Source: a virus | IMG/VR virus record: IMGVR_UViG_3300042466_000282 | Coordinates: 1 to 24,919 of that record | DNA: 24,919 bases | Strand: one strand, 5' to 3' | Shown: positions 6,910 to 15,720 of the stretch, in pieces | How positions within the stretch are numbered: the stretch's first letter is position 1 | Layout: each line of letters starts with the position of its first letter | Translations under genes and position numbers: made by a program | The notes under the pieces: generated by a model | Told to the model about the DNA's origin: nothing | What the model saw: the letters and a program-made list of their open reading frames with translations, nothing else | The model's database searches: none

Positions 6910-7319
6910 TATTCCAATGCTCCCCAAAACTCACCGAATAACGGATTAAAGTCATAGATTACATTTTGCTTTTTACGAAGCATTCCCGCAACTTGAACAA
7001 GCGGATATTTACCCGATAACCATTCGATATATTGTGCGTACATTTCCGAGATTATCCCTTCGCTTTCTAATCGTTTATTGAATTGTCTAACTAAGTTATA
7101 AGGTTCTATTGATATTGTTCCGTTATTTAGAAACCCGAAGTAATAAGCAGCAAGTATTTCGATTCGTAGATTACCTTCGGTAGTGAATTTAGCATTAATA
7201 CGTATTGATTCGTAAAGCGTTCCCGTGTCTATTAACGCATCTTCTTTGATTACACGCTTTAATGTTTGGGCTGCTTTGTTCCGTATCTTATACTTTAGTT
7301 TAAATTCTTTATCAGGCAT
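6906..7319 (-). CDS. HK97 gp10-like head-tail/tail completion protein
   Basis: A 137-residue protein. The N-terminal half carries the pattern DTGTLYESIRINAKF (about residues 31-45), then a short beta stretch and YYFGFLNNGT, which is the signature region of HK97 gp10-like minor tail/completion proteins (D-T-G-x-L followed by a Y-x-x-x-x-x-x-G turn). These join the tail to the head connector. It follows the tail-terminator-like gene by 15 nt. The ATG is preceded at three bases by AATATAGT. Its TAG stop overlaps the TAA stop of the opposing plus-strand gene, so the two transcripts meet here. Confidence 0.55.
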   Translation of the reverse strand: MPDKEFKLKYKIRNKAAQTLKRVIKEDALIDTGTLYESIRINAKFTTEGNLRIEILAAYYFGFLNNGTISIEPYNLVRQFNKRLESEGIISEMYAQYIEWLSGKYPLVQVAGMLRKKQNVIYDFNPLFGEFWGALEY

Positions 7320-7334
7320 ACGACTATATTATTT

Positions 7335-7787
7335 TTAATCTTCGTTTTGTTTAGGAACTTGACAATCAGTGTAGTTATTTATTGAACACGTTAAAGTCAT
7401 TGTCCACCCCGCTGCATAATCTAACAAGTCATTATTTAAAGGTGTCATTGTTGGTTGACCTACGATATCAAAATCAAAATCATCTGAATATAAAAACCAA
7501 TTGTATAAGTCGTTTAAGATTAAATGGCAATCACTTAAAATTACGTTTATGTTTGCTCGGTCTTTTTGTATAATATCAAAGCAATAAATCTCTAAATTTA
7601 TTTCGGTAGTAAAACCCATTTCGCTTGGAATCGCATCTACAGGACAAATAAAAACTAAAGGATATTTTTCGTCTTTTGTAGCGAAGTTTTCTAATTGCTC
7701 ACGAAAATCTGAACCTACTTTTTTAACTTGTAAATGGCTATCGTAGAAGTCAATTATCTTATTTACTAAACTTATATAACTTATCAT
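7335..7787 (-). CDS. Tail terminator-like protein
   Basis: A 150-residue alpha/beta protein of the size and type of phage tail terminator/completion proteins: an N-terminal helix (VNKIIDFYDSHLQV), a YPLVFICPVDAIPS strand-turn, an INLEIYCFDIIQKDRA strand, and a following helix (LSDCHLILNDLYNWF). The alternation helix-strand-strand-helix fits the lambda gpU-like fold, whose hexamer caps the finished tail. The start overlaps the tape measure stop (ATGA). It comes after the tape measure in transcription order, the reverse of the usual order in siphoviruses. Family assignment is by architecture, not by a clear motif. Confidence 0.5.
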   Translation of the reverse strand: MISYISLVNKIIDFYDSHLQVKKVGSDFREQLENFATKDEKYPLVFICPVDAIPSEMGFTTEINLEIYCFDIIQKDRANINVILSDCHLILNDLYNWFLYSDDFDFDIVGQPTMTPLNNDLLDYAAGWTMTLTCSINNYTDCQVPKQNED

Positions 7788-9937
7788 AGTGTTGCGTTTT
7801 GATTTATTTTAGCGACTTTGTTTTGTGTTTTTGTTAGTTCGGTTTCACTTACTACAGCATTCACGGTTATCTCGGTTTGTTGTGATTGTGAACCACCTAC
7901 GTTATTCATATTGTTCCCTGCTCCAAACAAGTTAAATGAAGGTGTAGCCGTTCCCGTTGTAGAACTCGATGATGCACTCGGTAAGGTTGGTGTTTCGTTA
8001 CCACCACCACCGCCTGTAGAAGTAAATTGTGTAGATGCAATCTTTGCGATGTTAGCCGCTGAAGTTGCAGCCGTTGCTACAAGTGCAGCAATTCCGCCCG
8101 GACTTGGAACACCTAAAATTGTTAAAGGTGAAGCAGCTAAAGATGCCGTTATTGCTTTTCCTGCATCAATGATAGCACCCGACAACTGCATAGCTTTGTT
8201 AAACTTAAATTGTTTCTTGGCTAACTCTTCTTCTTCTTTACTTCCCTTTTTAACCTTCGCCATTTTAGCACCGAAAGCTATATCTCCTACTGCTTGAATT
8301 GCTTTTGTAGAATCTTCAGCAAGTTTCAAAGCAGCGTTTGCCGTGTCTAAATTTGCTTGCCGTTTTTTCTTTTCTTCATCTTCTTTTATTTTAACACGAG
8401 CATTAGCAGCGTCTTGGTCAATCTTGTTTAAGTCGTTTTGAAATTTCGTTGTTAACGCTTTTATTAATTCTTCGTTTTCACCCGCTGCTGCAATTTCTGC
8501 TTCATATTTTAATTGAAGTTGTGTTTTTTCCCATTCGGTTTGAGATTGGGTTAATTCCTGAAGTTTTAAATATTGTTTATCTTGTTCTTGGTATTGCTTA
8601 ATTAACCCCGCATTATATTCTTCAAGAACCTTTTGTTGTTTAGCCTTTTCAGCGTCTATAACGGTTTGTTCTTGTTTCTTTAAATCAACTTGTAATTGTT
8701 GGTTATAAAGTTCGGCTAATCGTGTTTTTTCTGCTGCTGTTAATGCTTCGTTTTTTTGTAAATCCTGCATTTGTCGTACATACTTTTCATTAAGCGTAGC
8801 AATTTCACGTTCATTATCGTTTGCAATTAATGCGATTTCTAAGTCTGCTATTGTTCTTTGAGCGTTTATCCTATCTTCAGCAAATTTTTTAGCTGCATCC
8901 GCTGCTTTTTTAGCTGCATCCGCATTCGCTTTAGCTATCTTTTCGTTATTTTGCTTTTGTTTGTCAAGTTCTTTTTTTGCGTCTTCATCTTTTTTAACCG
9001 CATCTTCAGCAACAATAGCGTTACGCTCCCTTCTTTGATTTGTAATTATAGTATTTTCTTCTGTAATTTGCGCTTTTAATTTCTTAATCTCCTTTTCGTC
9101 CGCATCATCGCCAAGTTTTTGTTGTGCTTTTAACGCTTTTTCTGCTGATTTTAATCGTGTTTTTGCTTCAGAACCTATCGCTTTACTTTTTGCTAACTCT
9201 AAATCCAAAGTTTCTTGACCATAGATTTTAGCCATTCGGATTTCATAATCGAAATTACCGACAATCGTTTCTTGACGTGCTTTAGAACTTTCCATTATTT
9301 GTTCATTCGCTGCTAACATCTTTTCGGCATTTTCTTCAGCGGCAAAACTTGTAATTCCTAACCAATCCGTTAAATCTTTAAACCCTTGAATTAAGTCGTA
9401 AATAGGTTTCATTAAAAAGTCAATAATCTTTTTTAGAATCCCCATTTTATTCAGTAACAAAAGAATAGCTACTACGATAGCCGTGATTACCGCAACCAAT
9501 AAAAAGATAGGGTTTGCAAGTAACGAAATACCAAAAGCGATAAACTGCTTCATAGCTGCCCCAACTGCTGAACCTAACCCTAACACCGTTTGACCAAAGC
9601 CTTTAAATTGTGCGGCTAAATCCGCAGGGTTTATTCCTTTTATTGCATTCGTTAATAGTTTTGATTTTTCAGCAGCTTCGGCAAAGTCTAACGACATTAT
9701 AGAGCTTTTAATAGAACCTAATCCGTTACTGACTTGTTCGAATTTAGAACCTGAAGCAAAAATATTTACTTGTTCGTTTGCGTCTGCTAATTGGTCTTTT
9801 AGTTCACCCGCTCTTTGTGATAACTTGGCAACTTGTTCGGAATCCGTAGCATTTGCAATTTCGCCTTTTAGTTCACGCAATTCTTTTTTAATTGCACCTA
9901 TGCCGGTTATCTTTAATGGAACTTCTATTTCATTCAT
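7784..9937 (-). CDS. Tail length tape measure protein
   Basis: A 717-residue protein with the expected build: a heptad-rich N-terminus (IKKELRELKGEI near 16-27), a strongly hydrophobic region of about 30 residues near 131-163 (IAFGISLLANPIFLLVAVIT and beyond), a very long charged coiled coil rich in K, E, A and Q from about 205 to 560, and a small-residue hydrophobic C-terminal segment (IAALVATAATSAANIAKIAS) before a Gly/Ser/Thr-rich tail. Tape measures fix tail length and are ejected with DNA; the hydrophobic parts may enter the host membrane. It starts three bases after the baseplate-type gene. A repeated AADAAKKAADAAKK-like stretch around 340-355 is low-complexity coiled coil. Confidence 0.85.
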   Translation of the reverse strand: MNEIEVPLKITGIGAIKKELRELKGEIANATDSEQVAKLSQRAGELKDQLADANEQVNIFASGSKFEQVSNGLGSIKSSIMSLDFAEAAEKSKLLTNAIKGINPADLAAQFKGFGQTVLGLGSAVGAAMKQFIAFGISLLANPIFLLVAVITAIVVAILLLLNKMGILKKIIDFLMKPIYDLIQGFKDLTDWLGITSFAAEENAEKMLAANEQIMESSKARQETIVGNFDYEIRMAKIYGQETLDLELAKSKAIGSEAKTRLKSAEKALKAQQKLGDDADEKEIKKLKAQITEENTIITNQRRERNAIVAEDAVKKDEDAKKELDKQKQNNEKIAKANADAAKKAADAAKKFAEDRINAQRTIADLEIALIANDNEREIATLNEKYVRQMQDLQKNEALTAAEKTRLAELYNQQLQVDLKKQEQTVIDAEKAKQQKVLEEYNAGLIKQYQEQDKQYLKLQELTQSQTEWEKTQLQLKYEAEIAAAGENEELIKALTTKFQNDLNKIDQDAANARVKIKEDEEKKKRQANLDTANAALKLAEDSTKAIQAVGDIAFGAKMAKVKKGSKEEEELAKKQFKFNKAMQLSGAIIDAGKAITASLAASPLTILGVPSPGGIAALVATAATSAANIAKIASTQFTSTGGGGGNETPTLPSASSSSTTGTATPSFNLFGAGNNMNNVGGSQSQQTEITVNAVVSETELTKTQNKVAKINQNATL

Positions 9938-9940
9938 ATC

Positions 9941-12736
9941 TTATGGGTATACTCTTATTTCTATTGTATTGTCAGTTAACATATTATCTTGACCAACATT
10001 CGTTAAATCATAAGTAAATATATCAATATCATTTACTGAAGTTACTACGATAGCATTTTGATTATTTAACTTACTATTGCTTAAATGTAGATATACTTTA
10101 TCAGCATTTGGAAAAGCATTCGTTAAAGTTCCTCGATATACACCGACACCGATTCGCGCCCAAACAATATCGCCTAACGTGTTTTCAAGTATTGTAACAA
10201 CGGGGTCTAAAATTCCCGCTTGGCTAATTGTCGCAATATACTTTTGATACGTTGGAAGCATCTCGGTAATCGGTCTGCCATTTAGCGTTTCAGTTACTCG
10301 TAAATTATTTGTCGTTATTCCGTCTTCAGTTACGCTTTGATTATCACCTACAACCATTCCTCGTAAACTCGGAGCGATTACGTTACCCGTTCCAAAGACT
10401 TGAAAGTTACCAAAACTTAAATTGATATTAGATAAAACGTTATTGAAATTTATAACACCACCCGTAGCAATTGAAGTAGTCGGGTTACCTACATAAATCG
10501 GTGCAGCTATTGGGAAGTTTACTAAATTGATTTCAGTATCTACACTTATTAATTCGACTTTTGTTAAGACTTCATCGTTAGCGTTATAATCAATTACCTT
10601 GTTAATATTCCACCAACTATTATCGATGCGTATTTTGTCGTTTAACTTTAACGTTTGAATGTCTGCTTCGTTTAATAAGAAGGAAGCGATTAACATTTTA
10701 CCGACATTGATTTGATTAACGGTTCTTCGCCAATATAAATTATAAAGATTGTTGTTTGTTAATACGGAAGTTTGGTAGAAGTAGTAATCACAAACCCCGA
10801 AATTAATATCAAAGGTTGGTGTTAACGCATCGTTAAAATGACCCGTTTGTAAATAACTTGTTATTCCTGTAGTTCCTGTAGTACCTTGTTCGTAGATATT
10901 GAAAGGTTGGCAAGTCTTTACACCACCATCATACAAGATTCTTATGTTCGTGTTTGCAGCTATTCCGTTAATCATTGGAAGATATGCATCGAATAAAGTT
11001 CGACCTACGGGAGTAGGGGAAAATAGAAGTTCTTTTGTGTCAGTATCTTTGACGTACTCGTTATCGAAAGTGTATTCGATTTGTCCGTATGTTTCTGCAG
11101 TTGCTTGTGTGTAAACTACGTTTGGTGAATCCGTATCGGGTTTGTATGTTAGTTTTAATTTCTTTTTGCTTAAATCGGGTAAGAAGATTAGTTCTTGTTC
11201 GATGTTCTTTGCAAGTTTAGTACTCCAATCTTTTTCTTGTCCCGAATCATACCATTCGTCACGATGAACTAATATAAGTTCGTTAGGTTGGTTCGTGTTT
11301 GGGTATGCATAAAGATTATACATTTGAAATATCGCCTTAACGAAATCCGATTGTTTAATCTTCTGCGGGATGAATTGATTAACTACTTGAACACCCGTTA
11401 ATATTTGAATGTTATTTGATGGAACGATGTCAACACCTAACGAAGTAAAATTAATTTGCGGATTAACTTGAACGTTCGAACCTCCCGTTGTAGCGTTTGT
11501 ATCTCGCCAAACTGCATCAACTCCAAAATTATATAACGATGTTACATTAATACCCGCTTTTATTTCGATAATATCCGAAGCTGTTATGTTTATAGGAACG
11601 GGAATCGTAGTAGTACCCGAAGCAGTTAAAACGGAAGTTGAACCAACAGGCAAAGAATAAGTAGTAATTCCATCACCTACTATTATATCGTCTATTGCTT
11701 GAACAAACCCTACACCCGAACCATTAACTATTAACTCAAATTGAAGATTATATTGTATTTGTGCATTTTGATATAATAAAGTAGAAGGGTCTTGTACTTT
11801 TAAATAAGCAGTTGCAGGGGGTGATGTGCTTGCGTTATCTAAAATTATTTCGTAAGCGTAAACAAAATTAAAAAAGTAGGTTTGACCTTGTGCCGTGTCC
11901 GTATTAAATGGTGCGTTATACTCCCCCGTTGATGGATTGAATAAACTTTGAACATCGAGCGTTTCCGTCCAAGTTACTATTTGTTCCGTGAAACTTTCAT
12001 TGTAACCCGGATTAGGTTGTGCATATGCACTTAAAAAAGTAGTGTCCGCAGTTACCCGATAATCCGTGTAATCAAAGTTATTTACATCGCCATTATAAGG
12101 AATCAATAACTTATCAAAGTGCGCAGCTGCTAAACTTGACCAATTATAAGTAAAACCACTATTTGAAAAAATCCTATCGAAATAAGACTTCGCATAAATG
12201 GCGGGTTTAAATTGATTAACCGTATAATTTGGAGTATCGTTATACGGCATTATGTATTTGTAATGGTCTGCTTGCGTATGTGACCAACTATTCGTAATTG
12301 CACTTATGTCGAACGTGTGGTCTAAATCGCTAAAGTCTAAATCGGTTAATTCTAAATTTGTTATTGCCGTGTAAAATTCCGCTTGTGAATCACGAATCAA
12401 AACTTCGTATTCTAACCCTTGTTCGTAAGCATCGGTTAATTGAACTTTTTTAACATTGACTAACTGAAGTAACGCATCGGTAACGATAGGGATTCCATTT
12501 TGCAAAATAGAACATCTTGTTAACGTGTTTATGTTGAATGTTCCTTCTACTATGTTAACGTCATAATAATTGTTTAGAAGCAAGTTATTATTCTTCGTTC
12601 CGCTTAGTGTTATAGACTTCGAGAAAGTTCCTTTACGCTGTGTTAAATCACGAATATCGCCTACTTGAAAATTCAAAGGTAGGTTAGTTCCTTCTTTGAC
12701 ATCTAAATAACCCGTTTCAATTTGTATTCTAACCAT
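9941..12736 (-). CDS. Large baseplate/tail hub-type structural protein
   Basis: A 931-residue beta-rich protein, the largest in the window. Its N-terminus (MVRIQIETGYLDVKEGTNLP, then DIRDLTQRKGTFSKSITL at about 28-45) is typical of large Bacteroidetes phage tail proteins encoded next to the tape measure. By position it should sit at the distal tail (hub or Tal-like), contacting the cell and possibly carrying the host-recognition parts. The middle (200-500) has many N, T and Y residues and short repeats of beta strands. The last 120 residues, with ITEMLPTYQKYIATISQAG, look like a separate end domain. No peptidase or lysozyme motif is seen. It overlaps the upstream gene by 8 nt. Confidence 0.65.
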   Translation of the reverse strand: MVRIQIETGYLDVKEGTNLPLNFQVGDIRDLTQRKGTFSKSITLSGTKNNNLLLNNYYDVNIVEGTFNINTLTRCSILQNGIPIVTDALLQLVNVKKVQLTDAYEQGLEYEVLIRDSQAEFYTAITNLELTDLDFSDLDHTFDISAITNSWSHTQADHYKYIMPYNDTPNYTVNQFKPAIYAKSYFDRIFSNSGFTYNWSSLAAAHFDKLLIPYNGDVNNFDYTDYRVTADTTFLSAYAQPNPGYNESFTEQIVTWTETLDVQSLFNPSTGEYNAPFNTDTAQGQTYFFNFVYAYEIILDNASTSPPATAYLKVQDPSTLLYQNAQIQYNLQFELIVNGSGVGFVQAIDDIIVGDGITTYSLPVGSTSVLTASGTTTIPVPINITASDIIEIKAGINVTSLYNFGVDAVWRDTNATTGGSNVQVNPQINFTSLGVDIVPSNNIQILTGVQVVNQFIPQKIKQSDFVKAIFQMYNLYAYPNTNQPNELILVHRDEWYDSGQEKDWSTKLAKNIEQELIFLPDLSKKKLKLTYKPDTDSPNVVYTQATAETYGQIEYTFDNEYVKDTDTKELLFSPTPVGRTLFDAYLPMINGIAANTNIRILYDGGVKTCQPFNIYEQGTTGTTGITSYLQTGHFNDALTPTFDINFGVCDYYFYQTSVLTNNNLYNLYWRRTVNQINVGKMLIASFLLNEADIQTLKLNDKIRIDNSWWNINKVIDYNANDEVLTKVELISVDTEINLVNFPIAAPIYVGNPTTSIATGGVINFNNVLSNINLSFGNFQVFGTGNVIAPSLRGMVVGDNQSVTEDGITTNNLRVTETLNGRPITEMLPTYQKYIATISQAGILDPVVTILENTLGDIVWARIGVGVYRGTLTNAFPNADKVYLHLSNSKLNNQNAIVVTSVNDIDIFTYDLTNVGQDNMLTDNTIEIRVYP

Positions 12737-14225
12737 TTACGTTATCTTGATTTGCTAAACGAACTACTATTGAATGTTTAATTAAGTTCTTGTTTCTTTG
12801 TTGGAACACTTCGTAATTCGTGTTTGTAACGATTACGGGTTGATATTGTGTTGATTCGGGAATCCTCAAAGGACATCCGCTTTCATCTTCAGGGTAAAGC
12901 CAAGATTCCGTGTTTGTATACGATGCCAACTTCAAATAAACTTGTGGTGACGTAATCAATTCTTCGAAATATCGATTCATTTCTTCAGTCATCCAATTCG
13001 TATTTAATTCAATCGTCTTTCTAACGTTTATGTTGAAAGTCTTAAACCCTTCTTCTAACGTTGAATAACTCCATTGGTCAGGTGATAAACTTGTGTCTAC
13101 GAATCCTGTAACATCTTTGTTATATTCGTCACGTGTAACTTCACCACGTTCGTAATTCTTCAACTGAAAAGCGAATGAACTAAATGAACCTAACCTATCC
13201 AAGAACAAACAATGGTATTCAGAAATTTGAACCCGTGTATCTAATTGAATTTTATATCGTGCGCTTAATGGTGCAAGTGTTATTAAATCGTTTGAATAAT
13301 AAAAAAAGTAAAAAGTAGTGTCCGTTTTTATCATCGGTAACGTTGCAGCTCCTATCGGGGTTAATACACCATAGTTATTCGGACCAACTGCGATTTGATT
13401 TATCGTACTTGTTCCCGTAATTGATTTGTAATACTGCTCCCCGTTGCTATTGGCAAAAATTAAATAATCGGGTGTTCCTGTTGGATTTAACGCATTCAAA
13501 TATATATCTTGTCCTAACGTACTATAAAAAGTTGTAGGTTGGTTTGTAAGAAGTCTTTTCGTGTTTGCGTCTAATGTGAAATCATCGTAATCGTAAGCAG
13601 CAAAATCTAACCATCTAAACACCCCGTTAAAAACAATGGCTTGGTATAATGAACCCGTTACATAAGTCTTACGATTGTCAGCATAAGTAATAGTTCCGTT
13701 AATCGATGCATCCGTTACAAGTGACCACAAAGAATTAACTACAATATACGAACCCGTTGCGCTTATAATAGTAAACAATCCTTCCAAGTATGGATTTGCT
13801 ACACCCCCATCATCTTGGGTAATGTTTATTTGGTCACCCGCTACAAAGCTATTCGTTACGTTTATTCTTACGTTTCCTGAACTATCTACTAACGTGTTTG
13901 TGTAATTTACGAAAGTCGTGTATTCTTCACCCGTTTCTAATCGATATGTATAATAAGAATTAGTTGCCGGGTAAAAGTTAGTTGAAGTAGTGTCTAAATC
14001 AAACGTGACATAATTACTTAATAACTTCGAAAGGTCTTGTTCACCATAACCCGTTCCGTATGTCGGCAAAAGTCTATATTCAGCAATTATGTTACTTGAC
14101 CCATCTTTTACTTTAAAGACATAACGAAAACCTTCATAGTTTTTTATGTTCGAATCTACAATCCATTTTATAGGATTATAAGCGGGCGTAATATCTTGCG
14201 GGCGTGCTATTAATGTTAATGCCAT
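12729..14225 (-). CDS. Tail/baseplate structural protein
   Basis: A 498-residue beta-rich protein that begins MALTLIARPQDITPAYNPIKW, a start seen in Bacteroidetes phage tail proteins that accompany the large hub-type protein. The central region (100-330) has many T, N and Y residues in short strands, including a Gly-rich turn VTDASINGTITYADNRKTYV. The C-terminal 150 residues (NYERGEVTRDEYNKDVTGF, then VIVTNTNYEVFQQRNKN) are more charged and mixed. It is likely a component of the tail tip. Its ATG overlaps the stop of the 78-residue gene by one base, and it overlaps the hub gene by 8 nt, so the tail tip genes are coupled. No enzymatic motif seen. Confidence 0.6.
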   Translation of the reverse strand: MALTLIARPQDITPAYNPIKWIVDSNIKNYEGFRYVFKVKDGSSNIIAEYRLLPTYGTGYGEQDLSKLLSNYVTFDLDTTSTNFYPATNSYYTYRLETGEEYTTFVNYTNTLVDSSGNVRINVTNSFVAGDQINITQDDGGVANPYLEGLFTIISATGSYIVVNSLWSLVTDASINGTITYADNRKTYVTGSLYQAIVFNGVFRWLDFAAYDYDDFTLDANTKRLLTNQPTTFYSTLGQDIYLNALNPTGTPDYLIFANSNGEQYYKSITGTSTINQIAVGPNNYGVLTPIGAATLPMIKTDTTFYFFYYSNDLITLAPLSARYKIQLDTRVQISEYHCLFLDRLGSFSSFAFQLKNYERGEVTRDEYNKDVTGFVDTSLSPDQWSYSTLEEGFKTFNINVRKTIELNTNWMTEEMNRYFEELITSPQVYLKLASYTNTESWLYPEDESGCPLRIPESTQYQPVIVTNTNYEVFQQRNKNLIKHSIVVRLANQDNVNG

Positions 14226-14461
14226 TATACTTCGAATTGTTCAATCCATTTATTAACCATTGTCGGAATGTCATCGTCATCCCACGAATATTCGTAAGGC
14301 ATATCACTTGCCGTTACCCCAAAAGTTGCACTATCCGTAGTTAATAGAATATCTATGCTTAATAGTTTATCGATTGCTTTATCTTGAATCGTGTTTAAGT
14401 CTATTGTAATAGTCGGATTAACTATTTCTATTTTGAATTGCTCAAATTTATAAGTTGCCAT
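14225..14461 (-). CDS. Small hypothetical tail-region protein
   Basis: A 78-residue acidic protein with no recognised domain: N-terminal MATYKFEQFKIEIVNPTITI, a middle with DKAIDKLLSIDILLTT, and an acidic patch SWDDDDIPTMVNKWIEQFEV at the end. It sits between the DUF1566 adhesin and the tail protein, four bases after the former and overlapping the latter by one base, so it belongs to the same tail operon. A role as a small chaperone or linker for the adhesin is possible, but only from position. Confidence 0.6.
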   Translation of the reverse strand: MATYKFEQFKIEIVNPTITIDLNTIQDKAIDKLLSIDILLTTDSATFGVTASDMPYEYSWDDDDIPTMVNKWIEQFEV

Positions 14462-14465
14462 AATT

Positions 14466-15080
14466 TTATGTTAAGGTTGTTCCTGTTACCGTGAATGTTC
14501 TTACGGGAAAATAAGTATATGCCACTGATGTTGTTTTAGCCACTTGAGCTGTCATACCTACATTAGTCAAAACATAAGCATTTGCAGTTCCTGCTACATT
14601 GGTATTTGAACTCCAATATACTCTACCAACAGAAGCTAAATTTATAGGAGAATAATTTAAAAAATTACTTGGGTCATTAGCGAAATTAACAAAATTGTAA
14701 ATCTCTTTCATATTTGGCAATCTCCATCCACTTGTGAATGTTCCAATGGAAAAAGCAAGTGAATTGTCTATAGCTTGGTTCCAAGTATTACCCGTTGCAA
14801 TATTAACACGTGAAAGACCTAACACGTTTGTTCCGTTGTATGTCGACCAATCTATTACGATATTGTTTGTGTAAGTTTGTGTTCCTAATTCTGAAGTAAA
14901 ACGATTCGTGTTTCCGAATGGATTGTTTTCCGCTAACGTTGTAAAAGAAACGGAACGACCCGCTTCAATATCGCCATCGTCACCCGTTCGGTAACTTGTC
15001 GTTTGTCCCGTTTTCATTAACGTAGCAGTTGACCGACTTACTGCCGTTGCTCTCGCTTTAATATACAAATCACTTATCAT
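14466..15080 (-). CDS. DUF1566 (Lcl-C type) putative receptor-binding protein
   Basis: A 204-residue protein whose residues about 25-195 match the DUF1566/Lcl-C pattern: TGQTTSYRTGDDGDIEAGR near the start, RFTSELGTQTYTNN, then the hallmark GWRLPNMKEIYNFVN (about 118-132), a YWSSN strand, and YFPVRTF near the end. This domain has a C-type-lectin-like fold and is common in adhesins. In a phage tail operon it suggests host-surface recognition. It overlaps the preceding fibre-type gene (ATGA). The part coding residues about 97-186 (14521-14790) is nearly free of CpG, while the N-terminal half and neighbours are rich in it, which suggests the binding portion was exchanged by recombination. No reverse transcriptase or template repeat is seen. 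Confidence 0.7.
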   Translation of the reverse strand: MISDLYIKARATAVSRSTATLMKTGQTTSYRTGDDGDIEAGRSVSFTTLAENNPFGNTNRFTSELGTQTYTNNIVIDWSTYNGTNVLGLSRVNIATGNTWNQAIDNSLAFSIGTFTSGWRLPNMKEIYNFVNFANDPSNFLNYSPINLASVGRVYWSSNTNVAGTANAYVLTNVGMTAQVAKTTSVAYTYFPVRTFTVTGTTLT

Positions 15081-15691
15081 ATTCTTGTAGCGTTTAAAGT
15101 TACAACGGACGCCGTGTTTGCTGTTATAGTAATTTTACTTCCTGAAGCTATCGTGTTCCCAAGTGTATAAGCTGCTCCATCGTCTTGAATCGTAATAGTA
15201 GGTGCGTTTAAAATGTTTGTTACTGAATCAATACTTAAGTTATAAGGTGCGTAAAAGTCAGTAGTTAACGCATCGATTAATTCTATTGTGTATTTAGGTC
15301 GGTGAACTATTACGTCTTTATTTTTGATTGTGAATATCTCATCGCCATCGTTATGGTCTTTAACTGCAAAGCTATGATAGTTAGCGTCGCTTCGAACTTC
15401 GAACGTTATGTTATCCGTGTTATTCTTGTGTGAGTGAACATTGAATTGACCCATTGTCTGAAACAATAGAACCTTATTATCACCCGTTAGAGTTCTATCA
15501 CCCGTTAACGTGCCATCACTATTATAGATATTAACACCACTACCTACAGCATCAATGATTTCTTGACCCGTAATGGATTTGGTTTGATAACTTCCGCTAA
15601 CTAATTCACTTATCTCTATTAAATCCGTAGAAGCTAAGTTAGACCCTTTCGGGGTCATTTGACTAATCTTTTGTCTTTCTCGATATGCCAT
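15077..15691 (-). CDS. Tail fibre/appendage-like structural protein
   Basis: A 204-residue protein. Its N-terminus, MAYRERQKISQMTPKGSNL followed by STDLIEISE and YQTKSITGQEIIDAVG (to about residue 50), is a recurrent attachment-type start of Bacteroidetes phage fibre proteins. The rest is beta-rich with a repeated TLTGDRTLTGDN turn (about 60-72) and an HSH-rich segment, suggesting a short fibre shaft or collar. It comes first in the tail cluster after the large terminase and is coupled to the DUF1566 protein, so the two probably form an attachment device together. ATG is preceded by TAATATTGTT, a variant of the leader box before 5627 and 7319. No lyase or hydrolase motif seen. Confidence 0.55.
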   Translation of the reverse strand: MAYRERQKISQMTPKGSNLASTDLIEISELVSGSYQTKSITGQEIIDAVGSGVNIYNSDGTLTGDRTLTGDNKVLLFQTMGQFNVHSHKNNTDNITFEVRSDANYHSFAVKDHNDGDEIFTIKNKDVIVHRPKYTIELIDALTTDFYAPYNLSIDSVTNILNAPTITIQDDGAAYTLGNTIASGSKITITANTASVVTLNATRI

Positions 15692-15720
15692 AACAATATT
15701 AAGTTTTTCCGTGTTTATGT

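Noticed and set aside
7818-8297. Plus-strand 159-codon open frame
   Set aside because: Lies fully inside the tape measure gene on the other strand; composition follows the complementary Ala/Thr/Ser-rich codons and no promoter or leader is seen.
8858-9079. Plus-strand Phe-rich hydrophobic open frame
   Set aside because: Antisense of Lys/Glu-rich coiled coil of the tape measure; low complexity.
14466-15080. Diversity-generating retroelement target in the DUF1566 adhesin
   Set aside because: No reverse transcriptase, accessory gene or template repeat in the window, and no excess of AAC/AAT-type variable codons clearly confined to the C-terminus.
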